From assembly GCA_000181795.3 (NCBI GenBank), contig CM012955.1:4843741-4907740 (forward strand): a stretch of 64,000 bases of DNA. Direction: 5' to 3'. Both the position numbers and the translations under genes were made by a program. Positions 53,501-63,998 of the stretch are shown in pieces (the stretch's first letter is position 1; each line of letters begins with the position of its first letter). Below the pieces are notes generated by a model. That model searched no databases. It was given only the letters and a program-made list of their open reading frames with translations, and was not told the DNA's origin. This stretch comes from Trichinella spiralis (lineage: Eukaryota > Nematoda > Enoplea > Trichinellida > Trichinellidae).

Positions 53501-56500
53501 GTCTGTTGACCACATCTCCCCTCCCTCCCTCCCTCCCTCATTCCAATGATGATGATTCGACCGTTGTTGCGAAATAAACAAAATTTAAATTTTAAAGTCT
53601 CTCCCGCCTTCTTACCTGAGCGAGTGCTTTGTAGTCGTTCATCGATTCACCAATTTTGCTAAGACACGAATGAAGCGCGCCGGACGATTTGCAGGCGACA
53701 ATTTCATCCTCTTTCAACTTCAAAGCAGCAATGGCAAAACGAAACAAAACCTGCGACAAAATTTTAGAAAATGCAAAAAAAAAATTTTTTTTTCAATTAA
53801 TTTTCAAATGAATATTATACTTTGTTGCCTTCGAAGAGAAAACAATCCCAAATGTTCAAATAAGTTTGATGGGGAAAATTGTCGACAAAAATTGTGAGAA
53901 ACCAGCTGAACGTGAACAACGACAAATCCACTTCAAATGAACGCAAATGTGCATACACTTTGGGCAATTTTTCATGCACAATTTCGTCCAACACGCGCTA
54001 CAATAAAATTATATCATTCGAAGTAGCAAGATTGAGAAGAAAAACAAATAACAAATGCAAATTTCACCTGATCCGCCTGAGCTGCAATTACCGTTCGACC
54101 GTAGTAATTTCGAGGCTGCAAATGTTCAATGATGGCAACAAGAGCCCAAAAGGCGTCTTCTTCTGAAAGATACAACAACGCCACGGCCGCCAGTCGATTT
54201 AAACCCTAATCAAAGTGGAAAATAGAAATCAACAAAAGAACGATCAACAAATCAAAGCGATCAACTTGGCAATATCCAATGTCGGCGTTGTGCTGCCGAT
54301 ATGCGTAAAGCACGCGACGCAGCGGTTCTATCTTTTCCGCTTGCATGTCTTCAAAATGACGATTGTGCGGAAGAGTTCTTGCCAAATCTAAGTCGATCTT
54401 CAATTCCAATTGTTAACAACCGAAACATTACAAAAACAGGATATCTGTTTTCTTTTTTTACAAAATCAAAATTAAACCCTGCTTATCATTAATACTATAC
54501 GACAGTATGCATATAAAAAAAACCGCTTAAAAAAGAGACAATGCACACGTTAATGTTTATCTCATTTTATCGTAACTTTCACTTTAGGCAGAATTAAAGA
54601 AAAATAATACTAAAATTACTAACAGTACCTGTTTGAAAGATGGATCATAACCTTCAGACGATTTGGCAAGACCCTGACGGCACAAGCAGGTGAAATAGCC
54701 AGTGCCCACTTCAGCGAGTGTATCTTTCACCCAGTTATTAATCAGACTGTCGAAAAGCAAAGCAAATCAAAAAAAAAACAATTGCTCGAAAACGAAAAAA
54801 AAAGAAATGCCAACTCTTTCCAAACTCTTGCACGATAAGCATGTGGTACGCCGCTTCGAATCAGTTGTTTAAGTTCAGCATTCGGTTCGAGAAGCCTTCC
54901 GGAAAAGTTGACCAAAAAACTATCCCAACGGGTAAGCCAGTCCAAATACAGTTCATCCGCTTCCTCAAATAAATAGAAATGAAGCATAAAAGTACAAGGC
55001 GCTTTTTCAAAAACCAAAAATTTACTTTTTTTTGCTTCGAAGAAATTTGATCCGACTTGCGTTGCAGATCACCTGCTCTTTGTACAAGTTCTTCATTTAA
55101 GCTACCTGAGCCGGCATGCGATGCGGTGAAATAAAATCCCAAATCATCAGTGAAACTACAACAAAATTCAGTGCATCTTGATTTTCCGTCGTATCATTTT
55201 TCTTTAATCTTACTAATCGCATTGCGCTTTGTCGTCCAACAACGTTTTTCTAGCTTCTTTTACCAACTCTTCGACAACATTAAGCGAAAGAACTAAAATC
55301 AACCTTTTTCTTCATTTGAATCAATTAGCAACAGCTTATACCTTTATTGGGACGGAAATGATTCAACAAAAGTAAATAACGACTCTTCAGCTGATAAAAT
55401 TGTGCCTCCATGTTGTAGTAGCGTTTAGTATGACTAATTTCACGACTTTCCATGTGCCGTATGAGATTATGCAATTCTAAAATTTCCTTGTTCAAAAACT
55501 GATTCTGAGTTTCATAGCCAGACACCAAATCCTAAAATAAAATAGAAACAAAACAAACACACCAGTAGCTAAAAAAAGAAACAATTTGGACAAAAATACT
55601 ACACAGACAGGCCTACTTTCATCTTATCCACCTCTTGGTCAACTACATCAGTAATTTCTATATCTTCAAAAAATGGTTCGACTGCGTCAAGAATTAAATC
55701 CGAATTTACAGAATCTTGTTCTATTAAAAAAATAAAACTATTACACTACAGTTCACACTGAACAATTTAATCAACTCACTTTGAGTGCAGCACTCGTTTG
55801 TTAAACGAAGAATAATTTCATCTTTCGAACGAAGAGCCTGTCTATAAGATTCCATGTCGTCGACTTGTTTTAGCATCTGTTTTTCAAAATTTCTAAAAAA
55901 AATATTCAATCATAAAACTTGATTATCATTCTTTAAAGTGTTGCCAATTTTCAATGGTACAGCGGTATGAAAATGGTTTTGGATTTTCACAAAGATACAC
56001 AAAATCAAACTAACTTCACTTTATCTGTAGCTTTTTTCAGCTCAGATTTAAATTTTTCATTTTCCGCTTGCAGTTGCGCTCGCTGCGATTCTGTATCTAA
56101 ATAGAATTGTAATCGTTCACTTTCGTTTCCAGTAGCATTTATCAGCCGCTGCAAAGCCGCAGTTTGATCCTTGTTGGCCACGATACTGTTCTGCAAAACT
56201 TGAATCAGATCCCGACTAGCCGCAACTTCATCATGCAAATCCAAACATCTCTCTTTCAGCGCATTCACTACTGTGATCAGCTTGAAAAGAAAAACAACCA
56301 AATAAGCAACATCACATTGACCATTGACAATTTACCTCATCGTAGTTTTTCTTTGAACGTAACAAAGGAAACGACGAAAAATTAAAACCATTCAATTTGG
56401 TCGCACTTTGACTCGCTTCTAACAAATAAAAATGACATCTCACGAATCGACAGAGCAAAAGTAATTTTAATTTAAAAAAAATTGCAATTTATTAAAGTAT

Positions 56501-57610
56501 ATTTTAGTCAGTGACAATTTAAAACGCTGTAAATAAAGCTGATTAAAAATTAACATCAAAATTACCTCATGCAATTCATCTGACAGAACAACTAATAATT
56601 CGTTCATTATTCAATAAACATGGTAGAGTATAAGCTATAAGAATAATAAAAATCTGTAAAAACAAAAATAATAATAATACCAAGTAAATGTTTTGTACAA
56701 CAAATTTACAATTCCGCGTCACTGTAAAATAACAGAATAAAGTTTGCTGAAAATTAATTAAGCAACAACTGAGATCAACAACAATCCTACACAACAAACT
56801 TTCAAAAAAGACATTCAGTTCATTTACCCGATTCAGCTGCCGAAATCTTGCTACTTTTGAGATATTGCATTTTTTTCGTCGTAGCATCTGCAGCGTTAGA
56901 AAAAGTCTGCTTATCGTCATAATTGACACCTTCTGACACAGGATACTGAAAACTGTTCTCGTGCAAGCCGCCCTTTTCATCTACGTAAAATACAGACGAT
57001 CTTTCTTCAGTTTCTGCAGCTGGTTCGATGGAAAAATTATCCGCAGACGAAAATCCAAGAGATGGAAGAAACTCTGCCAGATCGGGCAATTTGGGAAACA
57101 ATTCAGCTTCACTGCCGAACTCTTTTGCCTGTGATTCAATGCAAATACGACGCTGGGTCTGCAACGCTTGCAACCAATAGAGGCGAGATTTGCAATCGGG
57201 CGCTTCAAGAATTAAACTTTCTCCATTGGACCTGAAAAGGTGAAATTTCCCTTTTAAACAGCAAAGAGGAAACAGCAATGCAGATGACTGAACCGTATGA
57301 CAAATGTGCAATTTTGCTTCGGATCGTATGTGAACACAGCGGTAGGCAAATAAATCCTCCCAACAGGTGTGAATTCGCGCTCAGATCGGTAATAATATAG
57401 AAATAATGCATTTTCTTCTAAAACAAACCACCTCTTTTTTGTAGATTTCAGCGGTCCTGAAACAGAAAAACAATATTTAAATCGGAATCTAAGAACTGAT
57501 AATGACAAAAAGCAAACAAGCAAACCAATTGTTTCTATCAATTTCAAATATCCAGAGTGGCGTTTACCAGTTTCTGGAGGAAGCATTTCCTTCGAAGTTG
57601 ATGCTGCCAT
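50544..57610 (-). CDS. TBC1D2: PH/coiled-coil/TBC Rab GTPase-activating protein, TBC1D2 (Armus) / C. elegans tbc-2 class
   Basis: Rab GAP that switches off endosomal Rab7/Rab5-type GTPases. From the ATG at 57610 the protein has a PH domain (GPLKSTKKRWFVLEEN to LYWLQALQTQRR, about 57.6-57.1 kb). A linker and a long coiled coil follow (56.9-55.0 kb, e.g. SELKKATDKVK, YYNMEAQFYQLKSRYLLLLN). The TBC domain runs from about 54.9 kb (IRSGVPHAYRARVWKE) to 53.6 kb. Both catalytic fingers are present: Arg in IEIDLARTLPHN and Gln in IGYCQGLNRLA. The TBC C-terminal block is exon 53750-53616 (VLFRFAIAALKLKEDEIV). After a 3-kb intron comes exon 50621-50544 (VAFRTLNPFSQKPIEQK), matching the IAFNDMNPF block of TBC1D2. 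The remaining C-terminus after 50544 is unresolved; a short exon or read-through to about 50460 is possible. The giant intron holds another gene on the plus strand. Confidence 0.87.
52777..53509 (+). CDS. Unrecognised gene nested in a TBC1D2 intron, opposite strand
   Basis: Two exons, 52777-53200 and 53271-53509, join in phase (donor AAAAA|GTAAAC, acceptor TTTCATAG) to give 220 residues. The ATG at 52777 lies 19 bases after an acceptor-like TTTTTCCATTCAG. The product is hydrophilic and basic, with a repeated Lys/Arg/Ser-Pro composition (RRGEVVPKSRRRVSVVE), an aromatic cluster (MSSFWRWDLFKK), and a C-terminal Cys-containing part (HCCGGRINYAFDFSSE). There is no signal peptide or membrane segment. 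A faint resemblance of GGRINY to the DDHD-domain GRRIDY element was noted but is too weak to use. A (TA)n tract lies in the intron. The sustained open frames with splice-consistent phase support a real gene; function is unknown. Confidence 0.5.
53230..53251. repeat. (AT)n tract in nested-gene intron
   Basis: Short AT dinucleotide run inside the 70-base intron of the nested gene. A similar run lies at about 52675-52691 just upstream of that gene. Confidence 0.8.
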
Positions 57611-58476
57611 ACTCCAATAAACAGATACTCAGTGTTCAATAATAAATCTTTTAAGGTAATATATTTAAAAAAAGACACAGTGCATGTAAAGTAAATATAC
57701 GTTCTGTAACATATATGATGTTGTAATATGAAAATTCATTACAATATGCATAATTTTAAGCTTTTCTTCTATTCAGTAACGTAATGTTTCAAAAACATGC
57801 AAAATAAATCACTACAAACAATTCATCAAAGCATTATCAATACAAATTACCGAAGTAAAACTAGAAATCAGGAATTAATTGCATCTCAACTGCTTGCTAT
57901 TTGGTTATTAAAATTTAATGCTATAAAAATAAGATTTTTGATAATTAAAGTAATTTTTTTTATCAAAACTTTTTTAAATTTATTTAATGATCAGTTTGTT
58001 TTGAAAAAGGATTCTACAGTATGCTGTAGAGCGGTATAAAAATGACTTGCAATGCAACTCACTTCAAAGCAAACTTTTGAACCAGGTCTTTAAAATGCTC
58101 AATCCAAAGCAAATTTGTTAATAAATTTATAATTTTAAATTGCTAGTCAGCTTTTAAATGTATAATTTAGCTACTACTAATATACATATAGAAGATAAAC
58201 AGTAAAGCTAAGAATAAAAAAGTAACCATTAAAAAGAAACCAAAATTTGACAAATAGAATGTATGAAAATGACAACCAGTAAAATTTAGACTTTCAACAG
58301 CGAGTAAAATTCATCGTAACAACAACTAATGAAATTTAGCCGCCGTGTGAACCAATAAAATTTAAAACCAATCAGAGTTCTACGCAAAATTTACAACCAA
58401 TCAAAGTGTGAAGCGGCATATCTTTGATGTATACTCGGGGTCTACCCCTTTATTTTAAAGACAATTTGTTTAAATT
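57611..58476. other. Divergent intergenic region with CCAAT boxes
   Basis: Between TBC1D2 (-) and the first tandem-family gene (+). Three AACCAAT motifs lie within 50 bases at 58351, 58367 and 58395, about 100-150 bases upstream of the TATA box of the first family member. No gene is seen. Confidence 0.5.
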
Positions 58477-58535
58477 CCACTTTAAACAAAATAAGTGTAT
58501 AAATAAGTCGGTTTTAGTTTTCATTTCATTCCACA
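58477..58535 (+). promoter_or_regulatory. Core promoter of tandem-family gene 1 (TATA box at 58498)
   Basis: A CACTTTAAACAAAATAA-type block is followed by TATAAATA at 58498-58505 and a TTCATTTCATTC initiator-like sequence about 20 bases further. The same ordered elements precede the other two family members. Confidence 0.65.
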
Positions 58536-58590
58536 ACAAATCTTTCGTCGTGAACGGTCGACGCTAAAGAGTTGAAAGTTCTACGCAAAG

Positions 58591-59573
58591 ATGCTAGAAA
58601 CAGATTTTTATTGTTTTACCACTTTTGGGTATTACCAGGACTGTAATCCATTGCTCTGGTTCATCATACTTAGAGACGTGGTACGTCCTTGTCCTCCATC
58701 TCTCCGCGAAGGTAAACAATTATACACTAATAAACTTTCTTTCAAGAAAAACATACTGACCGTAATTCACTTTTAGTGGCGAATCAATGCTCCAGTTTGA
58801 AACCGCTGTGGAAGCAGGTGGCAGAAATGAGAATGCGATTCTTGGGTACAACATCACGTGAGGCCGCCATAAAAGTTACTGATGTGATATCAGCACCGAG
58901 TTCACAGTGTGTTGATCTGGCAGCATCTTTCATTAAAGGTAACATTATGCAAATACAAATGATCATCATATATTCGATAATTTGCTGATTATTTTCACAA
59001 GGGTACGAAAGTAAATTAGAAGAAAAAGACAAGGTATTGGAGATCAAGATCGATGGAGGATTTAGTGAATCGATTGGTTATTATCAGATGCACGAACAAT
59101 TCAAAACATGCTTCATAGAATGCGGACATCGTATTGATAAAACCTATGAGTATGAATTAAATTCTTATAAATGGACGTTACATCCCGATCTTAGATAAAT
59201 TTCAACAACGCTTATCCCTTGTAAACTTAGATTAAGTTACAACTGTTTATCCGTTAAAAATTTACATAAGACAATGCTGAAAAGTATGGGAAACTTATGA
59301 ATTTTTGTTTTCAGAACAAGCTACAAAAAATGTCCAAAAAACAGCAATTACGAGACATCTGCTGAAATAAATGATCGTTTAATGGAAACAGTGAAATCAA
59401 TAAGAACAAAGTATGCAGATTCAACAAACAGAACAGTGGCTATATTTGTGGACGGAAGTCTGCAATCGGAGTTACAATTTCTAATTACTGAGCCACCGAC
59501 AACGTTGGAGATACATATTCTCAAGGCAATGGTTGCTGAGTACAATCGTAAGGCAAACGAAAATGAAGACTGA
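58591..59573 (+). CDS. Tandem-family protein 1, unknown function
   Basis: Four exons (58591-58711, 58777-58938, 59002-59149, 59315-59573) join in phase to encode 229 residues. I do not recognise the family. There is no signal peptide, membrane segment or known catalytic motif. Features shared with the two neighbours: a W-F-I-[LI] motif in exon 1 (LLWFIILRD), ISAPSSQCVDLAASFIKG at the end of exon 2, KIDGGFSES in exon 3 with an aromatic Y-Y followed by H-E/K-x-F, and VAIFVDGSLQSE in exon 4. The small mixed alpha/beta-looking, soluble profile suggests an intracellular protein. The start is the first ATG about 60-90 bases after the TATA box, and the equivalent ATG is used in the paralogues. Confidence 0.75.
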
Positions 59574-59756
59574 AGTGTGATGAATGAAAATCTACTGATC
59601 GGATATTTATTATCCATCTCACTATTTTCACTGCTATTATATTTAAAACTCATGTTTTATGATGAAAATTGTTTCGTTTTGGTCGAATGTAGTTTCAAAA
59701 ATGACAATTCAATTCTTTTTTTATAACAATTATAATAATCAAAATCATTACATTTT

Positions 59757-59786
59757 TAATAAAATAAAATAAAATAAAATAAAATA
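59757..59786. repeat. (AAAAT)n pentanucleotide repeat
   Basis: About six AAAAT/AATAA units in the 3' flank of tandem-family gene 1. Confidence 0.85.
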
Positions 59787-59841
59787 GTGTTTTGCTTGTT
59801 TTCATGCGCATAAAATATGCTAAACGCTGAAAATTAATAAA

Positions 59842-60010
59842 GCGATGGTCCAGTTCGCGCCAAATTTTGACCTAATTTTTTTATTGGTCGTTGAAAGCGC
59901 TATTTTGCTTAAATCAACCAAGATGACAGCGGTACGATGGTCCAATAAAATAGTGCGTCCAACGACCAATAAGAAAATTAGGTCAAAATTTGGCGCGAAG
60001 TTGGTCAAAC
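59842..60010. mobile_element. Foldback, MITE-like insertion between tandem genes 1 and 2
   Basis: Two inverted arms of about 44 bases (59850-59893 and 59960-60004) share GCGCCAAATTTTGACCTAAT and are nearly identical as reverse complements, with about 66 bases between them. The element is flanked by near-identical 17-base direct repeats (59825-59841 and 60011-60027, one mismatch) that look like a target-site duplication or slipped junction. The corresponding spacer after gene 2 (about 62218) has neither arms nor insertion. No coding capacity. Confidence 0.6.
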
Positions 60011-60059
60011 CGCTGAAAGTTAATAAATTATTTCCATAATAAATATTGATTTGCAATTT

Positions 60060-60400
60060 CATTAATTGATACAATTTTCATATGATTATCTGTACTGCAT
60101 GTAATGTTTTTTTTAAATTTTAACTAAATGCGTGGGTTGTGTTGTTATGGTGTCGGAAATTTGAATCAAAACGGCTTGCCATCTTGTCGATCTTTTCTTC
60201 CATGTGGTCAAAATTTTCGTTGTTCACCAAAATGAAACTTATTCTTACTTTTGTCACAAATTTCAACTGATAATACTCAGCTCAAAGTGCTGAAAAACCG
60301 GTTTTTCAGTGCCTCAGTGCTACTAATTTCATCTTCGATTATAAATCTCAATTTACATAAAAATGATAATAATCATAATCATCAAATGGTTGAGGTATAG
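60060..60400. repeat. Duplicated 3' flank of the tandem unit (copy A)
   Basis: The non-coding sequence here matches 62250-62610 in order and detail. Both have GCGTGGG, a GTTGTTATGG/GTTGCCATGG block, AAAATTTTCGTTGTTCACCAAA, an AAAACCGGTTT element and a TTTGATTATAAATC-type tail. It shows that the duplication unit extends well beyond the coding part. Confidence 0.75.
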
Positions 60401-60897
60401 TGAAATTAGGTCAACCGCTGTTTGAATATAAGCTGACAGCTTTTTTGCAAATTTTGACCGATACTTTACGCACACAATGCTGGTGCTATATTGAAAATTT
60501 GCTGCTGACGTTTTATGTTGATTAGTTCGCCCGAGTAGCGAAGCAAAATTAAAGACAATCATGTTTTGAAGATCTTTTTGTAGTTCAACAAATTATGAAT
60601 ATTGAATATTATAATTTACATTTAAAAAATCACTTTATTCCTTAATGTTGAAAATATAGGTTGTTTAGCTTCAAAATAGTTCGACGAGATTATGTGAAAT
60701 GGATTTCAGAAATCGCTAATCTGTTGAATATTGACAATCCTAACAATGTTAGAAAAAAAAATTATAAACAAAATAATAATAATAAATAATTCGATTCATT
60801 TAATTAAAATTTAATAAAATTATACAATAACCAAATTGTTAAAGTTGACAGTCAGGTACATTTATTCCTTATTAAAAATCTACTCATTTATTGCCAC

Positions 60898-60960
60898 GTC
60901 ACTTTAAACAAAATAAAGGTATAAATAAAATCGGTTTAAATTTTTATTTCATTCTTCAAT
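60898..60960 (+). promoter_or_regulatory. Core promoter of tandem-family gene 2 (TATA box at 60920)
   Basis: Same ordered block as gene 1: CACTTTAAACAAAATAAAGG, then TATAAATA at 60920-60927, CGGTTTAAATTTTTATTTCA and a CATTCTTCAA initiator-like end. It is nearly identical to the block of gene 3. Confidence 0.7.
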
Positions 60961-61002
60961 TATTTTTCTGTCGTGCGCAGGCGTCGAAACTTTTGAACAA
61001 GC

Positions 61003-61951
61003 ATGTCGGGGCCTAATTTCAAATCGTTTGAGTCGTGGGTTTTCCGCTGGGAGTCTACCCCAACGATGTGGTTTATTTTGGTTGATGATGACGGATTTCC
61101 TGTTCTACGTCTGCGTGAAGGTAATCATTAATCCAGTAATGAACTTTCTTCTCAAAAGAATATTTACCGTAATTCAAATTTAGGGAAAAACGAGGCGAGC
61201 GAAAGGAATTTCCAGTCTATGACAGCGGTAGAAAAAAAATCTCATGTGATGGGCCAAGCATCCCATATAGAGCACTTCAACATCTCTGAGGTTATTTGCG
61301 CCCCGAGCATCAAGTGTATTGTTGCAGCTGATAGTTTTATCAATGGTAACATTCAGATATTACAGTTGATCATCGTGAATTTAATAATTTGCCTATTCTT
61401 TTTTTAAGGATTCCAACGTGAAAAAAAAGATGAAGGTAAAGGTTTGAACGTAAAAATTGATGGTGGGTTGAGTTCCACTGTCGAGTGTTATTATTTGCAC
61501 AAAGAATTTCGATCACTGGTTGTTGAACGTGGATATGATGTCGATGAAACCTACGAGTATGAATGAAATTTTCATAAATAATCTTTTATTCCTACTTTAA
61601 ATAAGTTTCAGTAAAATTTATCTTTTCAATGCTGTGATTAAGATAAAAATTTTTGTCTATTTTCTTCATAATCATAATGATCTTAATCGAGTGGGCAGTG
61701 CTGGAAAGAATTAAAATATTTATTGATTTTTTAGGTCTTCCGTTGAAAGGTCAACAAAGTGCAAAGAAGATCCGCATGTTGATTTGGATTCGCGGCTAAG
61801 CGCTGCCTTGAAATTTATGAGAAGAAAGTATTCAGATCCAGAGGGCGGAGTGGTCGCAGTTTTTGTGGACAAATCTTTGGGGAGCGTGCTGAGAAATGCA
61901 GTTCGTCGGTCACGGTTGATGGTCAAACTGCATGTTCCTGCTGTAGAATAA
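61003..61951 (+). CDS. Tandem-family protein 2, unknown function
   Basis: Four exons (61003-61120, 61184-61345, 61409-61556, 61735-61951) encode 214 residues. Exons 2 and 3 have exactly the lengths of gene 1 (162 and 148 bases) and all splice phases are the same. Shared motifs: TMWFILVDDDG in exon 1, ICAPSIKCIVAADSFING in exon 2, KIDGGLSSTVECYYLHKEF in exon 3 and VVAVFVDKSLGS in exon 4. Exon 4 is 42 bases shorter than in gene 1, which carries extra sequence both early in the exon and after the LxIHIL/LKLHV block. Overall divergence from gene 1 is high while motifs, exon frame and phases are preserved, so both look like working genes under selection. No known domain or targeting signal is visible. 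Confidence 0.75.
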
Positions 61952-62249
61952 ACCAAATTGACTAGGGAGAATACCGAAAAATGAACACGTCATGTAATCA
62001 GCGAAAATCTACTTATCGGATATTTATTATCCATCTCATCACACCTATTATATTGATAATTCATGTTTTATGATGAAAATTGTTTTATCGAAAATGACAG
62101 TATTTCCAAAAATTAATTATGAATATTTGTTCACATTAATTATATTATTGAAAATAAATTCATTTATAATAAAGTAACATAAAGTAGTGTTTTACTTATT
62201 TTCATGCGCATAAGCAACGCTGAATACTGGAAATTGATAAATTATTTCT

Positions 62250-62610
62250 ACAGTAAATAATGATATACAACTGAATTATTTGATGCAATTTTCTGCTGAT
62301 TATTTGTACTGTAATGTTGCTTTTTAATTTCCACTGCACGCGTGGGCGGTGTTGCCATGGCGACGCAACTTTTAGTCGATTAAAAGTAAACGGCCTGCCA
62401 ATTTTCCGATCTTTTTCTCTGCGTAGACAAAATTTTCGTTGTTCACCAAAGTGCAATCTATACTTCCTTTTGCCACAAATTTGAACAGATAACACCAACC
62501 TCCGAGTGCTGCAAAACCGGTTTCGCAATGTCTCAATGTTATTGATTTTATCTTTGATTATAAATCAGCATTTGCATAAAAATGATAAAAATCATAATTA
62601 GAAATATGAC
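62250..62610. repeat. Duplicated 3' flank of the tandem unit (copy B)
   Basis: Counterpart of 60060-60400; see that entry. Spacing from the end of gene 2 is shorter because the foldback insertion is missing. Confidence 0.75.
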
Positions 62611-63541
62611 TTGGTTGTTGTTAAATTCAAAAAAAAATCCTTTCATCGTTGTTTCAAATATGTAAAAATATTGATATTATTGTCACTGTTGAAGTTGTTT
62701 ATAATTGAAGCGAATGCTCAATGACGGTTACTGTAGATTGCAAAAAAAGTGAAAATAATTCGAATCAAAAATTCAAAATGTGTCACGTAGAAAGTGAAAA
62801 CAATTTTGTTTTATATCAGTGCGCTCATAAAAGACACAATCCTCATGGTAACTGAAAGTATTCTCAGCGTTGGACAATACTGATATGTTTTTTATGCAAA
62901 TTTATCAACCACTATTCTTTCTGTTTGGAAAGTTCATTTATAAATGTTTTTTCACTATCAGAAGTGACTTTCACTATACTTCACATCCTTGCCATCATGT
63001 AACTGTTTTCACATTAGCTGGTAACAAATTAAATTCCCAAAATACACCCGTTAACCTCGAAGAATCATTGTTGGCAAAAAATTATCGGTTACGAAGGAAC
63101 GACGCTCAATGACACGTTCAAAAATTAGTAATATACCACAAAGCATAACCAGCTAGCTAACAGTATTTAGAACCATCTCTCAAAGAAATACCGTTAATTT
63201 GCGGCACGGGAAATTGAGAAATAATAAAATAATTTTAAATATGACTAGATATAAAATCATTCGACCGATCTCATTTTTTGCATTTATGAAAATCAGGGAC
63301 GCAAATAGAAAAACAAAACAATAGTAATGCTAACAGCCATCAAGTAAATGATAACTATATTTTCTTGAATAATATTGATGAATAAATTTTTGATAATGAA
63401 TATGTTTCAGATACAACAAAATTAATAAAATCAAGATAAATGTTAAAAATTAAAAAACACATTTATATGAATGTCGATTAAAAAACCTTGATTGTTTAAT
63501 AGCAATACGGTAACTGTAAAGTAAATAACATTCATTGTGAA
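62611..63541. other. Intergenic spacer before tandem gene 3
   Basis: AT-rich; no exon supported. The 80-residue frame at 62870-63112 has no family motifs and no splice-consistent partner. Confidence 0.45.
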
Positions 63542-63604
63542 GTCACTTTAAGCGAAATAAAGGTATATATAAGACTGGTTTAAATTTTTATTTCATTCTT
63601 CAAA
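63542..63604 (+). promoter_or_regulatory. Core promoter of tandem-family gene 3 (TATA box at 63564)
   Basis: CACTTTAAGCGAAATAAAGG is followed by TATATATAA at 63564-63572, then GGTTTAAATTTTTATTTCAT and CATTCTTCAA. Apart from a few substitutions it is the same as the gene 2 block. Confidence 0.7.
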
Positions 63605-63653
63605 AATTCGGTTGTTGTACGCAGAAACCGCAGGAGCAGAAATTTTTGTTAGC

Positions 63654-63998
63654 ATGTTAAACCCGGATTTCGAAAGGTTTGACTCGTTCGTGTGTAGCTG
63701 GAACTCCTGTCAAAAACTGTGGTTTATTCTTGTTGATGATGGCAAATATCTAGATTCACGCCTTGGTCTAGGTAACCATTAATACCGTAATGAACCTTCT
63801 TATAAAAGAACGATATTTACCCAAGTCCACTTTTAGAGGAAAAGAAGCCTGACTCATCAAGTGGCCCGTCATTGGCAAGCATAGAATCCAAATCACGATT
63901 AATGGGCCTGGCATCAAGGAATGCGCACCATAATATCACCAATGTAATTTCCGCCCCAAATTTCAAGTGTATTACGGCAGCTGCCGGATTTATTAGAG
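63654..63998 (+). CDS. Tandem-family protein 3, N-terminal part (cut by window end)
   Basis: Exon 1 (63654-63771, 118 bases, as in gene 2) and exon 2 (63837-63998, 162 bases, as in both paralogues) are complete; the donor GT falls on the last two bases of the window. Exon 1 carries KLWFILVDDGKY and exon 2 ends ISAPNFKCITAAAGFIRG. Exons 3 and 4 lie beyond the window, so integrity cannot be judged. It is closer to gene 2 than to gene 1 in exon 1. Confidence 0.72.

Noticed and set aside
53271-53509. Possible DDHD phospholipase fragment in the nested gene
   Set aside because: Only a six-residue GGRINY resemblance; surrounding residues do not fit the DDHD pattern.
59820-60074. Two overlapping frames on opposite strands with almost the same protein sequence
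   Set aside because: The similarity is produced by the inverted arms of the foldback element, not by coding.
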